53,844 nucleotides of DNA from Candidatus Rokubacteria bacterium 13_1_40CM_68_15 (GCA_001917585.1 MNEG01000019.1:1-53844), one strand, 5' to 3'; shown: positions 1-8,379, numbered from the stretch's first letter. Notes: generated by a model not told the origin, from the sequence alone. Numbers and translations: made by a program.

Positions 1-795
1 CGGCACGACGAGCGCCGCGCCTACCTTCGAGCGCATGTCGCGGGTGAGCTCCTCGCGGATCATCGCGCCGAACATCTCGGCCAGGCTCTCGGAGATCTTG
101 AGCGCGACGTTGCCGGTGAACCCGTCGGTCACGACCACGTCGCAGCGGCCGTTGTAGATGTCGCGGCCCTCGACGTTGCCCGAGAAGTTCAGTGACGACT
201 CCTTCAGCTGCTCGTAGGCCTCCTTGGTCAGCTCGTTCCCCTTCCCTTCCTCCTCGCCCACCGAGAGCAGGCCCACGCGGGGATTGTCGAAGCCCAGGAT
301 GTCGCGCGCGTACACGTGGCCCATCACCGCGAACTGCATCAGGTGCGCAGGCTTGGGATCGACGTTGGCTCCGACGTCGAGGAGGACGGTGAAACGCTTG
401 AGGTTCGGCACCACCGCGGCGATGGCGGGACGGTCGACGCCGGGCAGCACACCGATCACGAACATGGCGATGGCCATGGCGGCGCCGGTGTTGCCGGCGG
501 ACACGAAGGCGGACGCCTCGCCGTCCTTGACCAGCTGGGCGGCCACGCGCAGGGACGAATCACGCTTGCGGCGGAGCGCCTGCGAGGCGCTCTCGCCCAT
601 GCTGACCACCTGGGAGGCATGCCGGATCTCGAGGCCGAGCGTGCCGGCGCCGACGCGGGCAACCTCACGCTCGATGGCGGCCTTGTCACCGACGAGGATG
701 ACGACCGCGCCGAACTCGCGGGCGGCCGCGGCGGCGCCCTCCACGACCACGGCGGGCCCGAAGTCCCCACCCATGGCGTCGACCGCGATCTTCAT
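1..795 (-). CDS. plsX: Phosphate acyltransferase PlsX (partial, C-terminus off the window)
   Basis: Converts acyl-ACP to acyl-phosphate, the first step of the PlsX/PlsY route to membrane phospholipids; a peripheral membrane enzyme. The first residues read MKIAVDAMGGDFGP, the family's signature N-terminus. 265 codons are present; the family is normally about 330-340 residues, so roughly the last 70 are missing. The last visible residues (MRSKVGAALVVP) also fit the family. It lies downstream of rpmF and yceD on the same strand, the common yceD-rpmF-plsX order in bacteria. The ATG at 795 is chosen because the signature starts exactly there. Confidence 0.95.
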   Translation of the reverse strand, partial: MKIAVDAMGGDFGPAVVVEGAAAAAREFGAVVILVGDKAAIEREVARVGAGTLGLEIRHASQVVSMGESASQALRRKRDSSLRVAAQLVKDGEASAFVSAGNTGAAMAIAMFVIGVLPGVDRPAIAAVVPNLKRFTVLLDVGANVDPKPAHLMQFAVMGHVYARDILGFDNPRVGLLSVGEEEGKGNELTKEAYEQLKESSLNFSGNVEGRDIYNGRCDVVVTDGFTGNVALKISESLAEMFGAMIREELTRDMRSKVGAALVVP

Positions 796-834
796 GCGGG
801 CGGGTCGTCGGGGAGCAGGCGCCCCGGCGTGGCG

Positions 835-1017
835 CTAGGCTCCTTCGACCGAGATGATTTCGCGGCCCTTGTAGTAGCCGCAGTGCGGGCAGACCCGGTG
901 AGGGAGCTTCGGCTCTCGACACTGCGGACACACCGACCGCGTCGGCACGGCGAGCTTGTAATGCGTGCGGCGCTTGCGGCCCCGCGTCTTGCTGTGGCGT
1001 CGTTTCGGCAGCGGCAT
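835..1017 (-). CDS. rpmF: 50S ribosomal protein L32
   Basis: 60-residue basic protein starting [17 protein letters not shown], which is the L32 signature. A CxxC...CxxC zinc ribbon (CPQC and CPHC) is intact, so this is the zinc-binding form of L32. It lies 18 bp downstream of yceD and about 40 bp upstream of plsX, so the three are almost certainly co-transcribed. Length is normal for the family. Confidence 0.97.
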   Translation of the reverse strand: MPLPKRRHSKTRGRKRRTHYKLAVPTRSVCPQCREPKLPHRVCPHCGYYKGREIISVEGA

Positions 1018-1035
1018 CGAGAGTCCTTCCTCTCC

Positions 1036-1551
1036 TCAGTGATGGGGGCGGCTGGCGAGATCGCGGAGCGCGGCCAACCGGGGGTCGGGCGCTCGCGTCT
1101 CACACGAGCAGGCCGTCGTGTTGCGGTTGACCCCGCAGACGGCGCACAACCCGCGACACTCCGACCGGCACAGCGGCTTCATCGGAAGCGCCAGCGTCGT
1201 TTCGGTCTCGACGAGCACGTTCAGGTTCAACTCGTCGTTGTCGTAGAAGTCGAGGTCCAGGTCGTCGGCACCGAGCTCGGCGTCGTCGGCCACGGCGGGG
1301 CGCGGCAGGTAGCGCACGTCGACGGGCACCCTGATGGCGATCGGGAACTCCTCGACGCAGCGGCCGCACGTGAGCGGCACCGTCGCCGCCAGCTCACCGG
1401 TCACCACGAGATCGTCTCCGTCACGGGCGACGTTGAGCCGGACGCCATCGAGGCGCCACGAGCGATCGGTATAAGGCGCGACGAACTCGCCGACGTTGGC
1501 GAATGTGAGGCCGTCGTCCGGGATGTCGGAAACGCGAATGATCATCGACAT
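1036..1551 (-). CDS. yceD: DUF177 protein YceD (large ribosomal RNA accumulation protein)
   Basis: 171 residues. The C-terminal half has the DUF177/YceD cysteine cluster (PLCRSECRGLCAVCG), preceded by an acidic segment and a CGRC motif. YceD-family proteins sit directly upstream of rpmF in most bacteria and have been linked to 23S rRNA accumulation; that role is family knowledge. The ATG at 1551 has a GGAG five bases upstream; a second in-frame ATG two codons on is an alternative start. First gene of the minus-strand yceD-rpmF-plsX operon, divergent from htpX. Confidence 0.9.
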   Translation of the reverse strand: MSMIIRVSDIPDDGLTFANVGEFVAPYTDRSWRLDGVRLNVARDGDDLVVTGELAATVPLTCGRCVEEFPIAIRVPVDVRYLPRPAVADDAELGADDLDLDFYDNDELNLNVLVETETTLALPMKPLCRSECRGLCAVCGVNRNTTACSCETRAPDPRLAALRDLASRPHH

Positions 1552-1650
1552 CGGCTCCGGGGGCCGAACCCCGTGTAAGTCTTTGTTGTTAGTGAACTTT
1601 TTTCCAAAACCGGTTCAGTGTATCGGCGGGGTCCTGGCAAGTCAAGGAAT

Positions 1651-1679
1651 TTGACCCCCCAGGACTCGTTTGCTACGCT
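1651..1679 (+). promoter_or_regulatory. Sigma70-type promoter of htpX
   Basis: TTGACC (1651-1656), a 17-base spacer, then TACGCT (1674-1679), close to the sigma70 consensus. It points into htpX, whose ATG at 1727 follows an AGGAG ribosome binding site. Confidence 0.6.
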
Positions 1680-1726
1680 TTGTCCGGAAGTTCCGCCTCC
1701 TTTTATAGAGCGACGAGGAGTGACTC

Positions 1727-2569
1727 ATGTCCAACATGTTCAAGACCGCAATCCTTCTCGCGGTACTCACCGCGATGCTCATCCTGATCGGGGGCGCCAT
1801 CGGTGGCCGGCAAGGCATGATGGTCGCCTTCGTCTTGGCCATGGCCATGAATTTCTTCAGCTACTGGTTCTCCGACAAGATCGTGCTGTCGATGTACGGG
1901 GCCCAGCCGATCGATGAGGCGCAGGCGCCCCGCCTCTACGCCATCCTGCGCCGGCTGACCACGCGCGCTCAGATCCCGATGCCGCGCGTGTACCTCATCC
2001 CGACCGACACCCCCAACGCCTTCGCCACCGGCCGAAACCCCGAGCACGCGGCCGTCGCGGTGACGGAAGGCATCATGCGGATCCTCGACGAGGACGAGCT
2101 GGAGGGTGTGCTCGCCCACGAGCTCTCCCACGTGAAGAACCGCGACGTGCTGATTTCGACGATCGCGGCCACGCTGGCCGGCGCCATCACGTATCTGGCC
2201 CACATGGCGCAGTGGGCGGCGATGTTCGGCGGCCGGCGTGACGACGACGAGGGCGGCAGCCCGTTCGGGGCCATCTTGATGGCCGTCCTGGCCCCGATCG
2301 CCGCGATGCTGGTCCAGATGGCCGTGTCCCGATCTCGCGAGTATCAGGCGGACGCCACCGGTGCCCGCGTCGCCGGCAAGCCGTGGGGCCTGGCGAAAGC
2401 CCTCGAGAAGCTCCAGATGGCCCAGCAGGTCGCGCCGATGGAGGCCAATCCCGCGACGGCCCACCTCTTCATCGTCAACCCGCTGAGCGGACGGGCGTTC
2501 ATGAATCTGTTCTCGACGCACCCGCCGATCGAGGACCGGATCGCGCGCCTCCGGGCCATGCGCATCTAG
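1727..2569 (+). CDS. htpX: Membrane zinc metalloprotease HtpX
   Basis: 280-residue M48-family protease that degrades misfolded membrane proteins on the cytoplasmic side of the inner membrane. The catalytic zinc motif HELSH lies at residues 131-135, with a downstream glutamate region ([11 protein letters not shown]) giving the third ligand. Two N-terminal membrane segments (about residues 7-25 and 30-48) and two central ones after the active site match the usual HtpX layout. Length is typical. A clear promoter and Shine-Dalgarno precede it. It stands alone ahead of the oxidase cluster. Confidence 0.95.
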   Translation: MSNMFKTAILLAVLTAMLILIGGAIGGRQGMMVAFVLAMAMNFFSYWFSDKIVLSMYGAQPIDEAQAPRLYAILRRLTTRAQIPMPRVYLIPTDTPNAFATGRNPEHAAVAVTEGIMRILDEDELEGVLAHELSHVKNRDVLISTIAATLAGAITYLAHMAQWAAMFGGRRDDDEGGSPFGAILMAVLAPIAAMLVQMAVSRSREYQADATGARVAGKPWGLAKALEKLQMAQQVAPMEANPATAHLFIVNPLSGRAFMNLFSTHPPIEDRIARLRAMRI

Positions 2570-2617
2570 CGTCGTCGTTCCTTTGTCCACTGCGCCCGGC
2601 GTGGCATGATGGCCGGG

Positions 2618-3997
2618 ATGTCCGTGGCCGAAGTCCCGGTCGTCGTTCGCAACGACGGCCTCCTCGACGGTGACCTCATCCGGCGCTGGCTCGCGTGGGG
2701 GTTCGTATGGCTGCTCGTCTTCCCGACGGTCGGCGCCATCGTCGCCGCCAAGTTCAATCATCCCGATTTCCTGGGCGGCGTGTCGTGGCTCTCCTTCGGG
2801 CGCCTGCGCCCGATCCACGTCAACGGCGTCATCTGGGGCGCGTTTTCCACGCTCTTCATCGGGCTGGCGCATTACGTGGTGCCGCGTCTGTGCGGCGTGC
2901 CGGTGGCCGGGGCGCGCCTCGGCTCCTGGCTGCTCTGGATCTGGAACGTGAACCTCGCCGTCGGCGTCGTGCTGCTCGCCCTCGGCGCCAATCGCGGGTG
3001 GGAGGCCGGTGAGTTCCCGCTCGTCACCGTGATCGTCACGCTCGGCGTCCTCCTCGCCCTCACCGTCCAGTTCCTCGTAACCATCGCCCGGCGCACGGAG
3101 CCTCCGCTCTACGTGTCGCTCTGGTATCTCATCGCCGCGTTCGTGTGGACGGACGTGAACCTCGTCCTGTTGCTGCTGGGCCCGAGTCACATCGCCGGCA
3201 TCAACAACGCCGCCTGGCACGGACTCTTCATCCATTACGTCGTCGGGCTGTGGATCACGCCGGCCGGGTACGTCATCATCTATTACTTCCTGCCGGCCAG
3301 CCTCCGCGCGCCGCTGTACAGCCACAAGCTGTCGCTCATCGGCTTCTGGTCGCTGGCCTTCTTCTATCCGTTCGTCGGGATCCATCACTACCTGTACGCG
3401 CCGATCGCCGAATGGGCGCAAACGATCGCCATCGTCTCCTCGATGATGCTGATCATCCCGGTCTGGACGGTCATCCAGAACTTCTTCGGGACGGTCGGCC
3501 ACCGCTGGCGTACGCTCGGGCCGAATCTGCCCGCCAAGTTCCTCGTCACCGGCTCGCTCATGTATCTCGTCGGCTGCTTCCAGGGCTCGATCGAGGCCCT
3601 GCGGGTCCTGCAGCGACCGACCCACTTCACCGATTTCGTCGTCGCCCACTCGCACATCACGATCTTCGGAACGTTCGTCGTGTGGGCGCTGGCCGGCGCC
3701 GTCTACGTGTGGCCGAGGGTCACCGCGTCGGCGCCGTGGTCGTTCGCGCTCGGCAATGGAGCCTTCTGGCTGATCACGGCCGGCATCTCGGCCATGTTCG
3801 TGGTGCTCGTCACCCAGGGCCTGCTGCAGGGCTTCATGCTGATGGACGGCGCCGAGTGGCTCGATTCGGTGGACGCCATGCGGCCGTGGTGGTGGGCACG
3901 GACGCTGACCGGCCTGGCCATGGACGTGGGGAACTCCCTGCTCGTGCTCACGCTCATGCGGGGATCGCTCGGCGCACGCCGACCGGCCATGGCATGA
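2618..3997 (+). CDS. ccoN: cbb3-type cytochrome c oxidase subunit I (CcoN)
   Basis: Catalytic haem-copper subunit that reduces O2 at the inner membrane. About twelve hydrophobic helices; the histidine-bearing segments HVNGVIWG, GIHHYLYAPI and VVAHSHITIFG match the low-spin haem, CuB and high-spin haem ligands of CcoN. 459 residues, slightly shorter than usual. An ATG at 2606 is also in frame, but CATGAT (2605-2610) resembles a -10 box seven bases before the ATG at 2618, with TTGTCC as a possible -35, so 2618 may be a leaderless start. The stop overlaps the next start (ATGA), so the two are translationally coupled. Confidence 0.92.
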   Translation: MSVAEVPVVVRNDGLLDGDLIRRWLAWGFVWLLVFPTVGAIVAAKFNHPDFLGGVSWLSFGRLRPIHVNGVIWGAFSTLFIGLAHYVVPRLCGVPVAGARLGSWLLWIWNVNLAVGVVLLALGANRGWEAGEFPLVTVIVTLGVLLALTVQFLVTIARRTEPPLYVSLWYLIAAFVWTDVNLVLLLLGPSHIAGINNAAWHGLFIHYVVGLWITPAGYVIIYYFLPASLRAPLYSHKLSLIGFWSLAFFYPFVGIHHYLYAPIAEWAQTIAIVSSMMLIIPVWTVIQNFFGTVGHRWRTLGPNLPAKFLVTGSLMYLVGCFQGSIEALRVLQRPTHFTDFVVAHSHITIFGTFVVWALAGAVYVWPRVTASAPWSFALGNGAFWLITAGISAMFVVLVTQGLLQGFMLMDGAEWLDSVDAMRPWWWARTLTGLAMDVGNSLLVLTLMRGSLGARRPAMA

Positions 3998-5526
3998 GAT
4001 CGATCACGACGCTAGCCGCCGGTGCCGGCTTCTTCTTCGTCACGCTTGCCCTCTTCGTCCAAGGCGTGCTGCCCGCGCTCGTCCCGGAGTCGCGTGCGCG
4101 CGAGGTCACGCGCGCGGTGCGCACGGATCTCGGTGAGGTGAGCTGGGTCCGATATCCCACGCGCGAGTACACGGCCCTCGAACAGACCGGCCGGGCGGTG
4201 TACACCCGCGAGGGATGCTGGTACTGCCACAGCCAGTATGTGCGGCCCGTCGCTGGCGAGGATCGGCGGTGGGGGCCGGTGTCGGAGCCGGGCGAGTACG
4301 CGTGGGATCTTCCTCACCTGCTCTCGACGCGCCGCATCGGGCCCGACCTGTCCCGCGTCGGCCTCAAGTACGGCGACGACTGGCACTACGCGCATCACTG
4401 GAATCCGCGCCTGACCGTGCCGGACTCGCTGATGCCGCGCTTCCCGTGGCTGTTCGTCGACATCACCGTGCCGGTGCGTCGTGAAGGCGAGCGCGCGACG
4501 CTCGAGGCCACCGGGGAGTTGCGACGGTACTTCACCCTCCGTCGGGATCGACCGATCGCTCTCTTTCCCGACTCCGCCGGCGTTGCCTTCGTGCGCCCTC
4601 GCCCCGATGGGGCATTCCCGATCGACGGTCTGCCCGTCCTCGATCTCACCGCGTTGCGCGGCCGGCCCTTCTCCGTGGACTCCGTGCGGCTCGTCATCCC
4701 GCGGGCGGACCTGGTCGCACTGGTGGGCTACCTTCAGCGACTCGGCACGAGCCGGGGCGTCTGGCGGGACGTCTTCGCCCCCCAGATGGCCACGACGACC
4801 GACGTCGCCATCGCCACCGACGCGGGTACGCGGGAGCGCGGGCGCGCCGTGTACACGCGGCGCTGCGTCGGCTGCCATGGCCGGGATGGCGACGGCAACG
4901 GCGACGCCGCGACGTTCCTGTCGCCCCGGCCACGCGACTTCACGGCGGCGATCTTCAAGTTCCGCTCGACGCCGTCAGGATCGCTGCCCACCGACGCCGA
5001 TCTCTACCGTACCGTCACGCGCGGAGTGCGCGGGACGGCCATGCCCACGTGGCATGAGCTGCCCACGGACGACCGCCGCGCGGTCATCGCCTTCATCAAG
5101 ACGTTTTCCGCGCGCTGGCGCGACGAGAAGCCGGAGCCTGGCGGCCTGCCGGCGACGCCACCGGTGGCGTCCGGCGCGCTGATCGAGCGCGGGCGCGACG
5201 TGTACCGGTCGGCAAAGTGCTGGGAGTGTCACGGCGAGCAGGGCCGCGGAGATGGCCCGTCGGCCGAACAGCTCCGGGACGACTTGGAGTTCCCGATCCG
5301 GCCGACGGATTTCACGCGTGGTCAATTCAAGGCTGGCGCCACGGCCGCCGACATCTTCCGCGCCCTGACCGTCGGCCTCGACGGAACCCCGATGCCTTCG
5401 TTCGCCGACTCACTGACCGACGAGGAGCGCTGGACCGTCGCCTTTTACGTGCTGTCGCTGTCCGCGTGGACCGATCCGCTCACCGGGCAGCGCCTGGACG
5501 TCGCGCGTCGACGCGACAAGGAGTAA
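3994..5526 (+). CDS. ccoO: CcoO fused to a dihaem CcoP-like cytochrome c
   Basis: 510 residues. Residues 1-30 are a membrane anchor. A CcoO domain follows, with CWYCH at 75-79 and the family sequences CHSQYVRP, RIGPDLSRVG and MPRFPWLF. Two further cytochrome c domains carry CVGCH (291-295) and CWECH (409-413), the dihaem part normally supplied by CcoP. In most cbb3 oxidases CcoO and CcoP are separate membrane proteins; here one polypeptide carries all three haems c and no second transmembrane anchor is seen. It delivers electrons from soluble cytochrome c to CcoN. The start at 3994 overlaps the ccoN stop; the open frame upstream of that is only the antiphase shadow of ccoN. Confidence 0.88.
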   Translation: MRSITTLAAGAGFFFVTLALFVQGVLPALVPESRAREVTRAVRTDLGEVSWVRYPTREYTALEQTGRAVYTREGCWYCHSQYVRPVAGEDRRWGPVSEPGEYAWDLPHLLSTRRIGPDLSRVGLKYGDDWHYAHHWNPRLTVPDSLMPRFPWLFVDITVPVRREGERATLEATGELRRYFTLRRDRPIALFPDSAGVAFVRPRPDGAFPIDGLPVLDLTALRGRPFSVDSVRLVIPRADLVALVGYLQRLGTSRGVWRDVFAPQMATTTDVAIATDAGTRERGRAVYTRRCVGCHGRDGDGNGDAATFLSPRPRDFTAAIFKFRSTPSGSLPTDADLYRTVTRGVRGTAMPTWHELPTDDRRAVIAFIKTFSARWRDEKPEPGGLPATPPVASGALIERGRDVYRSAKCWECHGEQGRGDGPSAEQLRDDLEFPIRPTDFTRGQFKAGATAADIFRALTVGLDGTPMPSFADSLTDEERWTVAFYVLSLSAWTDPLTGQRLDVARRRDKE

Positions 5527-5528
5527 CC

Positions 5529-5693
5529 GTGCTCGAGTACCTGACGCTCGGAGAGTTCGCGGTCGCCGCGCTCATGACGCTCGCCGCGCTCAGCGCGTTC
5601 GTGTGGGGTGTGGCCGGCGGCGCCCTCGGTGACGTGGAGGGCGTGAAGCAGCGCGTGCTCGAGGCCGAGGGCGATGATCCGCCACGAGCCTGA
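5529..5693 (+). CDS. ccoS: cbb3 oxidase maturation protein CcoS-like
   Basis: 54 residues from a GTG start, two bases after ccoOP. One membrane segment (about residues 8-30), then a tail WGVAGGALGDVEGVKQRVLE that follows the CcoS pattern (tryptophan, glycine, DxEG, basic residue, leucine). CcoS is needed for haem and copper insertion into cbb3 oxidases. The length and position in the cluster fit; the sequence match is short, so the call is probable, not certain. Confidence 0.65.
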   Translation: MLEYLTLGEFAVAALMTLAALSAFVWGVAGGALGDVEGVKQRVLEAEGDDPPRA

Positions 5694-5832
5694 AAACGAG
5701 CCGCTCGAGCGTTACGCCGGCGGTGAGATCGAGGTCCGTCCCGGCCGCGTCAATCGCTGGCTCCTCGTGGTCTACGCGGTGCTCGCCGTGTGGGGAGTCT
5801 GGTATCTCTTCGCCTGCTGGAGGGTGTCGTGA
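5674..5832 (+). CDS. Small single-pass membrane protein of the oxidase cluster
   Basis: 52 residues, starting inside the end of the ccoS-like gene (20-base overlap). A charged N-terminal half (ENEPLERYAGGEIEVRPGRVNRW) is followed by one membrane helix rich in tryptophan and tyrosine (VWGVWYLFACW). The helix resembles the N-terminal anchor of CcoP, so it may replace the anchor missing from the fused CcoO-CcoP; that is inference. It is followed by another tiny gene with a GTGA overlap. Confidence 0.6.
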   Translation: MIRHEPENEPLERYAGGEIEVRPGRVNRWLLVVYAVLAVWGVWYLFACWRVS

Positions 5833-5927
5833 AGGCGGAGCGGGTCCTGATCGCCCTCGCCGTCCTGAACCTCGCCGTGCTCTTCGTCGAGCTGGTGTTC
5901 GTGACGCTCTCCGGTATCGGCCGGTGA
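5829..5927 (+). CDS. 32-residue membrane peptide of the oxidase cluster
   Basis: GTG start overlapping the previous stop (GTGA). The product is almost entirely one hydrophobic helix (VLIALAVLNLAVLFVELVF) with short charged ends, as in CcoQ/CcoH/CcoM-type small oxidase subunits. I do not recognise the family. The tight four-base overlaps on both sides argue that it is translated. Confidence 0.5.
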   Translation: MKAERVLIALAVLNLAVLFVELVFVTLSGIGR

Positions 5928-6016
5928 GCCTCCCCGAAAAGCTCGCGCTCGGCCTCTTCCTGACCGGCACGGTGGCGTTCTTCGTCTGGGTGGCCGTCCT
6001 GGCGTTCCGAAAATGA
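5924..6016 (+). CDS. 30-residue membrane peptide of the oxidase cluster
   Basis: GTG start overlapping the stop of the preceding peptide gene (GTGA). Product: short amphipathic N-terminus, then one helix (LALGLFLTGTVAFFVWVAVLAF) and a basic end. Its last 35 bases (5982-6016) are repeated exactly at 6128-6162 immediately before ctaG. The ancestral arrangement was probably an ATGA overlap between this gene and ctaG, later split by the inserted hairpin element. Confidence 0.5.
   Translation: MSLPEKLALGLFLTGTVAFFVWVAVLAFRK
5982..6016 (+). repeat. Left copy of a 35 bp direct duplication
   Basis: Identical over 35 bases to 6128-6162 and ending exactly at the TGA stop of the 30-residue peptide gene. 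The two copies flank the 111 bp two-hairpin element. Confidence 0.95.
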
Positions 6017-6127
6017 CCCGCCCGCAACGCGTCGTCATTCATACCGGGCTGAGTCGAGCGCCGGCTTCGCCGGCGCAATCCTCCGGGGGGAGGTTCGGAA
6101 GGGGGGCGGAGCCCCCCTCCGAGCAAA
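6017..6127 (+). mobile_element. Two-hairpin repeat element, copy 1
   Basis: 111 bp insert between exact 35 bp duplications. It holds two hairpins: GCGCCGGC-TTC-GCCGGCGC (6058-6076) and GGGGGGC-GGA-GCCCCCC (6101-6117). The same element lies in reverse orientation at 19164-19270 and as a third copy at about 43288-43371. No coding capacity. REP- or MITE-like; the mechanism of movement is unknown. Confidence 0.75.
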
Positions 6128-6162
6128 TCGTCTGGGTGGCCGTCCTGGCGTTCCGAAAATGA
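6128..6162 (+). repeat. Right copy of the 35 bp direct duplication
   Basis: Exact repeat of 5982-6016. Its last bases (ATGA) provide the ATG start of ctaG at 6159, so the duplication keeps both the stop of the upstream peptide gene and the start of ctaG. Confidence 0.95.
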
Positions 6163-6977
6163 GCATGGGGCTCGCGCTCGCGACGGTGGCGCTCGTCTTC
6201 GCGGCCTACGCGGTCGGCTGGTGCCGTCTCGCTCGACGCGCGGCGAGCGCCGTCGCACCGTGGCGGCCGCTCGCGGCCGCCGTCGGGCTCGGGACGTTCG
6301 CGCTGGCCCTGGCCTCACCGCTCGCGGAAGTCGCCCACGAACGATTCGCCGCCCACATGCTCCAGCACGTGCTCATGATGATGCTCGCGGTCCCGCTCGT
6401 GCTGGGCTCCGATCCGTTTGCGGCGCTTCTGTGGGCTCTGCCGCGTCACGGCCGCGCCGCCGTCGGTCGTCTTCTGACCCGCGCCGCGCCCCTGCGGCGC
6501 CTCGCGACCGTCATCGTGGCGCCCGGCGTCGCGTGGGTCCTCAGCGCTGCCGTCGTATGGCTCTGGCACATCCCGGCGCTCTACGACCTCGCGCTCGAAA
6601 GCGAGCCCTGGCACGTCGCCGAGCACGTCGCCTTCGTGGCGGGGGCCGTCGTCTTCTGGTGGCCGATCATCACGCCCGCCCCTCGCCTGCGCCGGCCGCC
6701 GGCCGACGGAGCCCGCCTCGCGTACCTCGTCCTGGCCGCGCTCGTCAACGGCGGTCTCGGCGTGCTGTTCGCGTCGGCGACACGACCCTTCTATACAGCC
6801 TATGCGGGGGCTCCCGACGCCGTGGACGACCAGGCACTGGGCGGGGTCGTCATGTGGGCGGTGGGCAGCGGTGTGGAAATGGCCGCGATTCTGGTCGTCG
6901 TCTGGCGAATTCTGGCCAGGACGGGACCGGGCGCGTTGACTGCGCCCCGGGCGGTGCGCGAGAATGAACTGGTTTGA
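6159..6977 (+). CDS. ctaG: Cytochrome c oxidase assembly protein, caa3-CtaG family
   Basis: 272 residues with seven predicted membrane helices. The segment HMLQHVLMMMLAVPLVLGSDPF is the histidine-rich signature of the caa3_CtaG family, and a second histidine pair (WLWHIPALYD, AEHVAF) follows. Members act in copper delivery to haem-copper oxidases; here it sits between the cbb3 subunits and the cytochrome c maturation genes, fitting that role. The start is provided by the duplicated 35 bp boundary. The end overlaps ccmA. Confidence 0.85.
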   Translation: MSMGLALATVALVFAAYAVGWCRLARRAASAVAPWRPLAAAVGLGTFALALASPLAEVAHERFAAHMLQHVLMMMLAVPLVLGSDPFAALLWALPRHGRAAVGRLLTRAAPLRRLATVIVAPGVAWVLSAAVVWLWHIPALYDLALESEPWHVAEHVAFVAGAVVFWWPIITPAPRLRRPPADGARLAYLVLAALVNGGLGVLFASATRPFYTAYAGAPDAVDDQALGGVVMWAVGSGVEMAAILVVVWRILARTGPGALTAPRAVRENELV

Positions 6978-7701
6978 ACCTATGATGGCGGATTTCGCTA
7001 TTCAGGTCAGCGCTCTGAAGAAGATCTATGCTGGGCGCCCCATCCTGTCCGACGTCAACCTCGCCATTCGTCCCGGCGAGGCGGTCGCCCTGCTCGGCGC
7101 CAACGGCGCGGGCAAGACGACTCTCTTGAGAATCCTGGCGACGCTCTCCCGGCCATCGCGCGGCACCGCCGTCGTGGCCGGTCACGACTGCGTCAAGCAC
7201 GCGGAGCGGGTTCGTGAGTGCGTCGGCTTCGTCGCCCACGGCGCGTGGGTGTACGACGACCTCACCGCGCTCGAGAACTTGAAGTTCTGGACCACGCTGA
7301 GCGGTCGCCCGACCGACGCCGAGACGCTCCGCGTCGCACTGACCGCGGTGGACCTCGATCGCTTCGCCCACGCGCGGGTGCGGACGTTCTCGGTCGGGAT
7401 GAAGCGACGGCTGGCGCTGGCCCGGCTGACGCTCGGTCGCCCGCGCGTGATCCTCCTCGACGAGCCGTTCGCCGGACTCGATCAGCAGGCCGGGAAGTGG
7501 GTCGACGAGTACCTGGCCGCGTTCAAGGCGAGCGGTGGCTGTGTGCTGCTGACCACCCACAGCTTCGGCCGCGGACTCGGCGTCGCCGATCGCATCGTCA
7601 TCCTGGCGGGCGGCGGCGTCGTCCTCGACACCCCGGCGGCTGCGCTCTCGAACGACGACGTGCGGCGGCTCTACGAGGCGCACGCCGAGGACGACGCGTG
7701 A
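6964..7701 (+). CDS. ccmA: Haem exporter ATP-binding protein CcmA
   Basis: ABC ATPase energising release of haem from CcmE with CcmB and CcmC. Walker A GANGAGKTT, signature FSVGMKRRLALARLTL and Walker B VILLDEPFAGLD are all present; 245 residues is slightly longer than typical. The start is uncertain: ATG at 6964 overlaps ctaG by 14 bases, but ATG at 6982 (MMADFAIQV) is equally possible. It overlaps ccmB by GTGA. First gene of a continuous ccmABCDEFG run. Confidence 0.93.
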   Translation: MNWFEPMMADFAIQVSALKKIYAGRPILSDVNLAIRPGEAVALLGANGAGKTTLLRILATLSRPSRGTAVVAGHDCVKHAERVRECVGFVAHGAWVYDDLTALENLKFWTTLSGRPTDAETLRVALTAVDLDRFAHARVRTFSVGMKRRLALARLTLGRPRVILLDEPFAGLDQQAGKWVDEYLAAFKASGGCVLLTTHSFGRGLGVADRIVILAGGGVVLDTPAAALSNDDVRRLYEAHAEDDA

Positions 7702-8375
7702 TCTACGCGCGCCGCGCCTGGATCGTGCTCTGGAAGGATGCCCTCGCCGAGCGGCGCTCGAAGGAGGCCCTCAACGCGCTCTTCTTCTTCACGCTCCTGC
7801 TGCTCTTCATCTTCCAGTTCACCCTGGGCGGCGATCGCGAACGCCTGGCCGACGCGCTGCCCGGGCTCCTGTGGCTCGGCTTCGTGCTGAGCGGGCTGGT
7901 GGGCCTGGGCCGCGCCTTCCTCACCGAGCGTGATCACGACTGCTGGGAGGGCCTGCTCCTCTCGCCCGGCGACAAGTCGGCCATCTATCTCGGCAAGCTC
8001 GCGGGCAACCTGCTGCTGATGCTGCTCGTCGAAGCGATCACGCTCGTGCTGTTCGGCGTGTTCTTCAATCTCGACGTCGGTCGACATCTGCCGGCCCTGG
8101 CGGGCGTGGTCGTCCTCGGCACGGTCGGCTTCGCCGCCGTCGGCACGCTCTTCGCCGCGATGACCGCACAGGTACGGGCGCGCGAGCTGCTCTTTCCCGT
8201 GCTGCTGCTCCCCGTCCTCGTCCCCGTGCTCCTCGCGTCCGTGAAGGCGACCGAGGCGGTGCTGGCCGGCGAGGGCCTGAGCGGCGTGACCCACTGGCTG
8301 AAGCTGCTGGCCGCCGCCGACGCCGTTTACGTGGCCGTCGGCGTGCTGACGTTCGACGCGATCCTCGAGGGGTGA
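7698..8375 (+). CDS. ccmB: Haem exporter permease CcmB
   Basis: 225 residues from a GTG that overlaps the ccmA stop. Six membrane helices, the CcmB opening (DALAERRSKEALNALFFF) and the interior ERDHDCWEGLLLSP match the family. Membrane partner of CcmA. The short linker to ccmC is four bases. Confidence 0.93.
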   Translation: MIYARRAWIVLWKDALAERRSKEALNALFFFTLLLLFIFQFTLGGDRERLADALPGLLWLGFVLSGLVGLGRAFLTERDHDCWEGLLLSPGDKSAIYLGKLAGNLLLMLLVEAITLVLFGVFFNLDVGRHLPALAGVVVLGTVGFAAVGTLFAAMTAQVRARELLFPVLLLPVLVPVLLASVKATEAVLAGEGLSGVTHWLKLLAAADAVYVAVGVLTFDAILEG

Positions 8376-8379
8376 ACCG

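Noticed and set aside
1703-3655. 650-residue minus-strand open frame opposite htpX and ccoN
   Set aside because: Antisense shadow produced by high GC; composition rich in Arg, Asp and Gly, no domain, and opposite genes with full motifs.
3145-3993. N-terminal extension of the CcoO-CcoP protein into ccoN
   Set aside because: The extension is an out-of-phase reading of ccoN; the membrane anchor of CcoO starts at 3994 with an ATGA overlap.
5982-6162. 35 bp duplication as a simple assembly error
   Set aside because: An independent second case with a mismatch (19128-19306) and a related insert make a shared artefact unlikely, though read evidence was not available.
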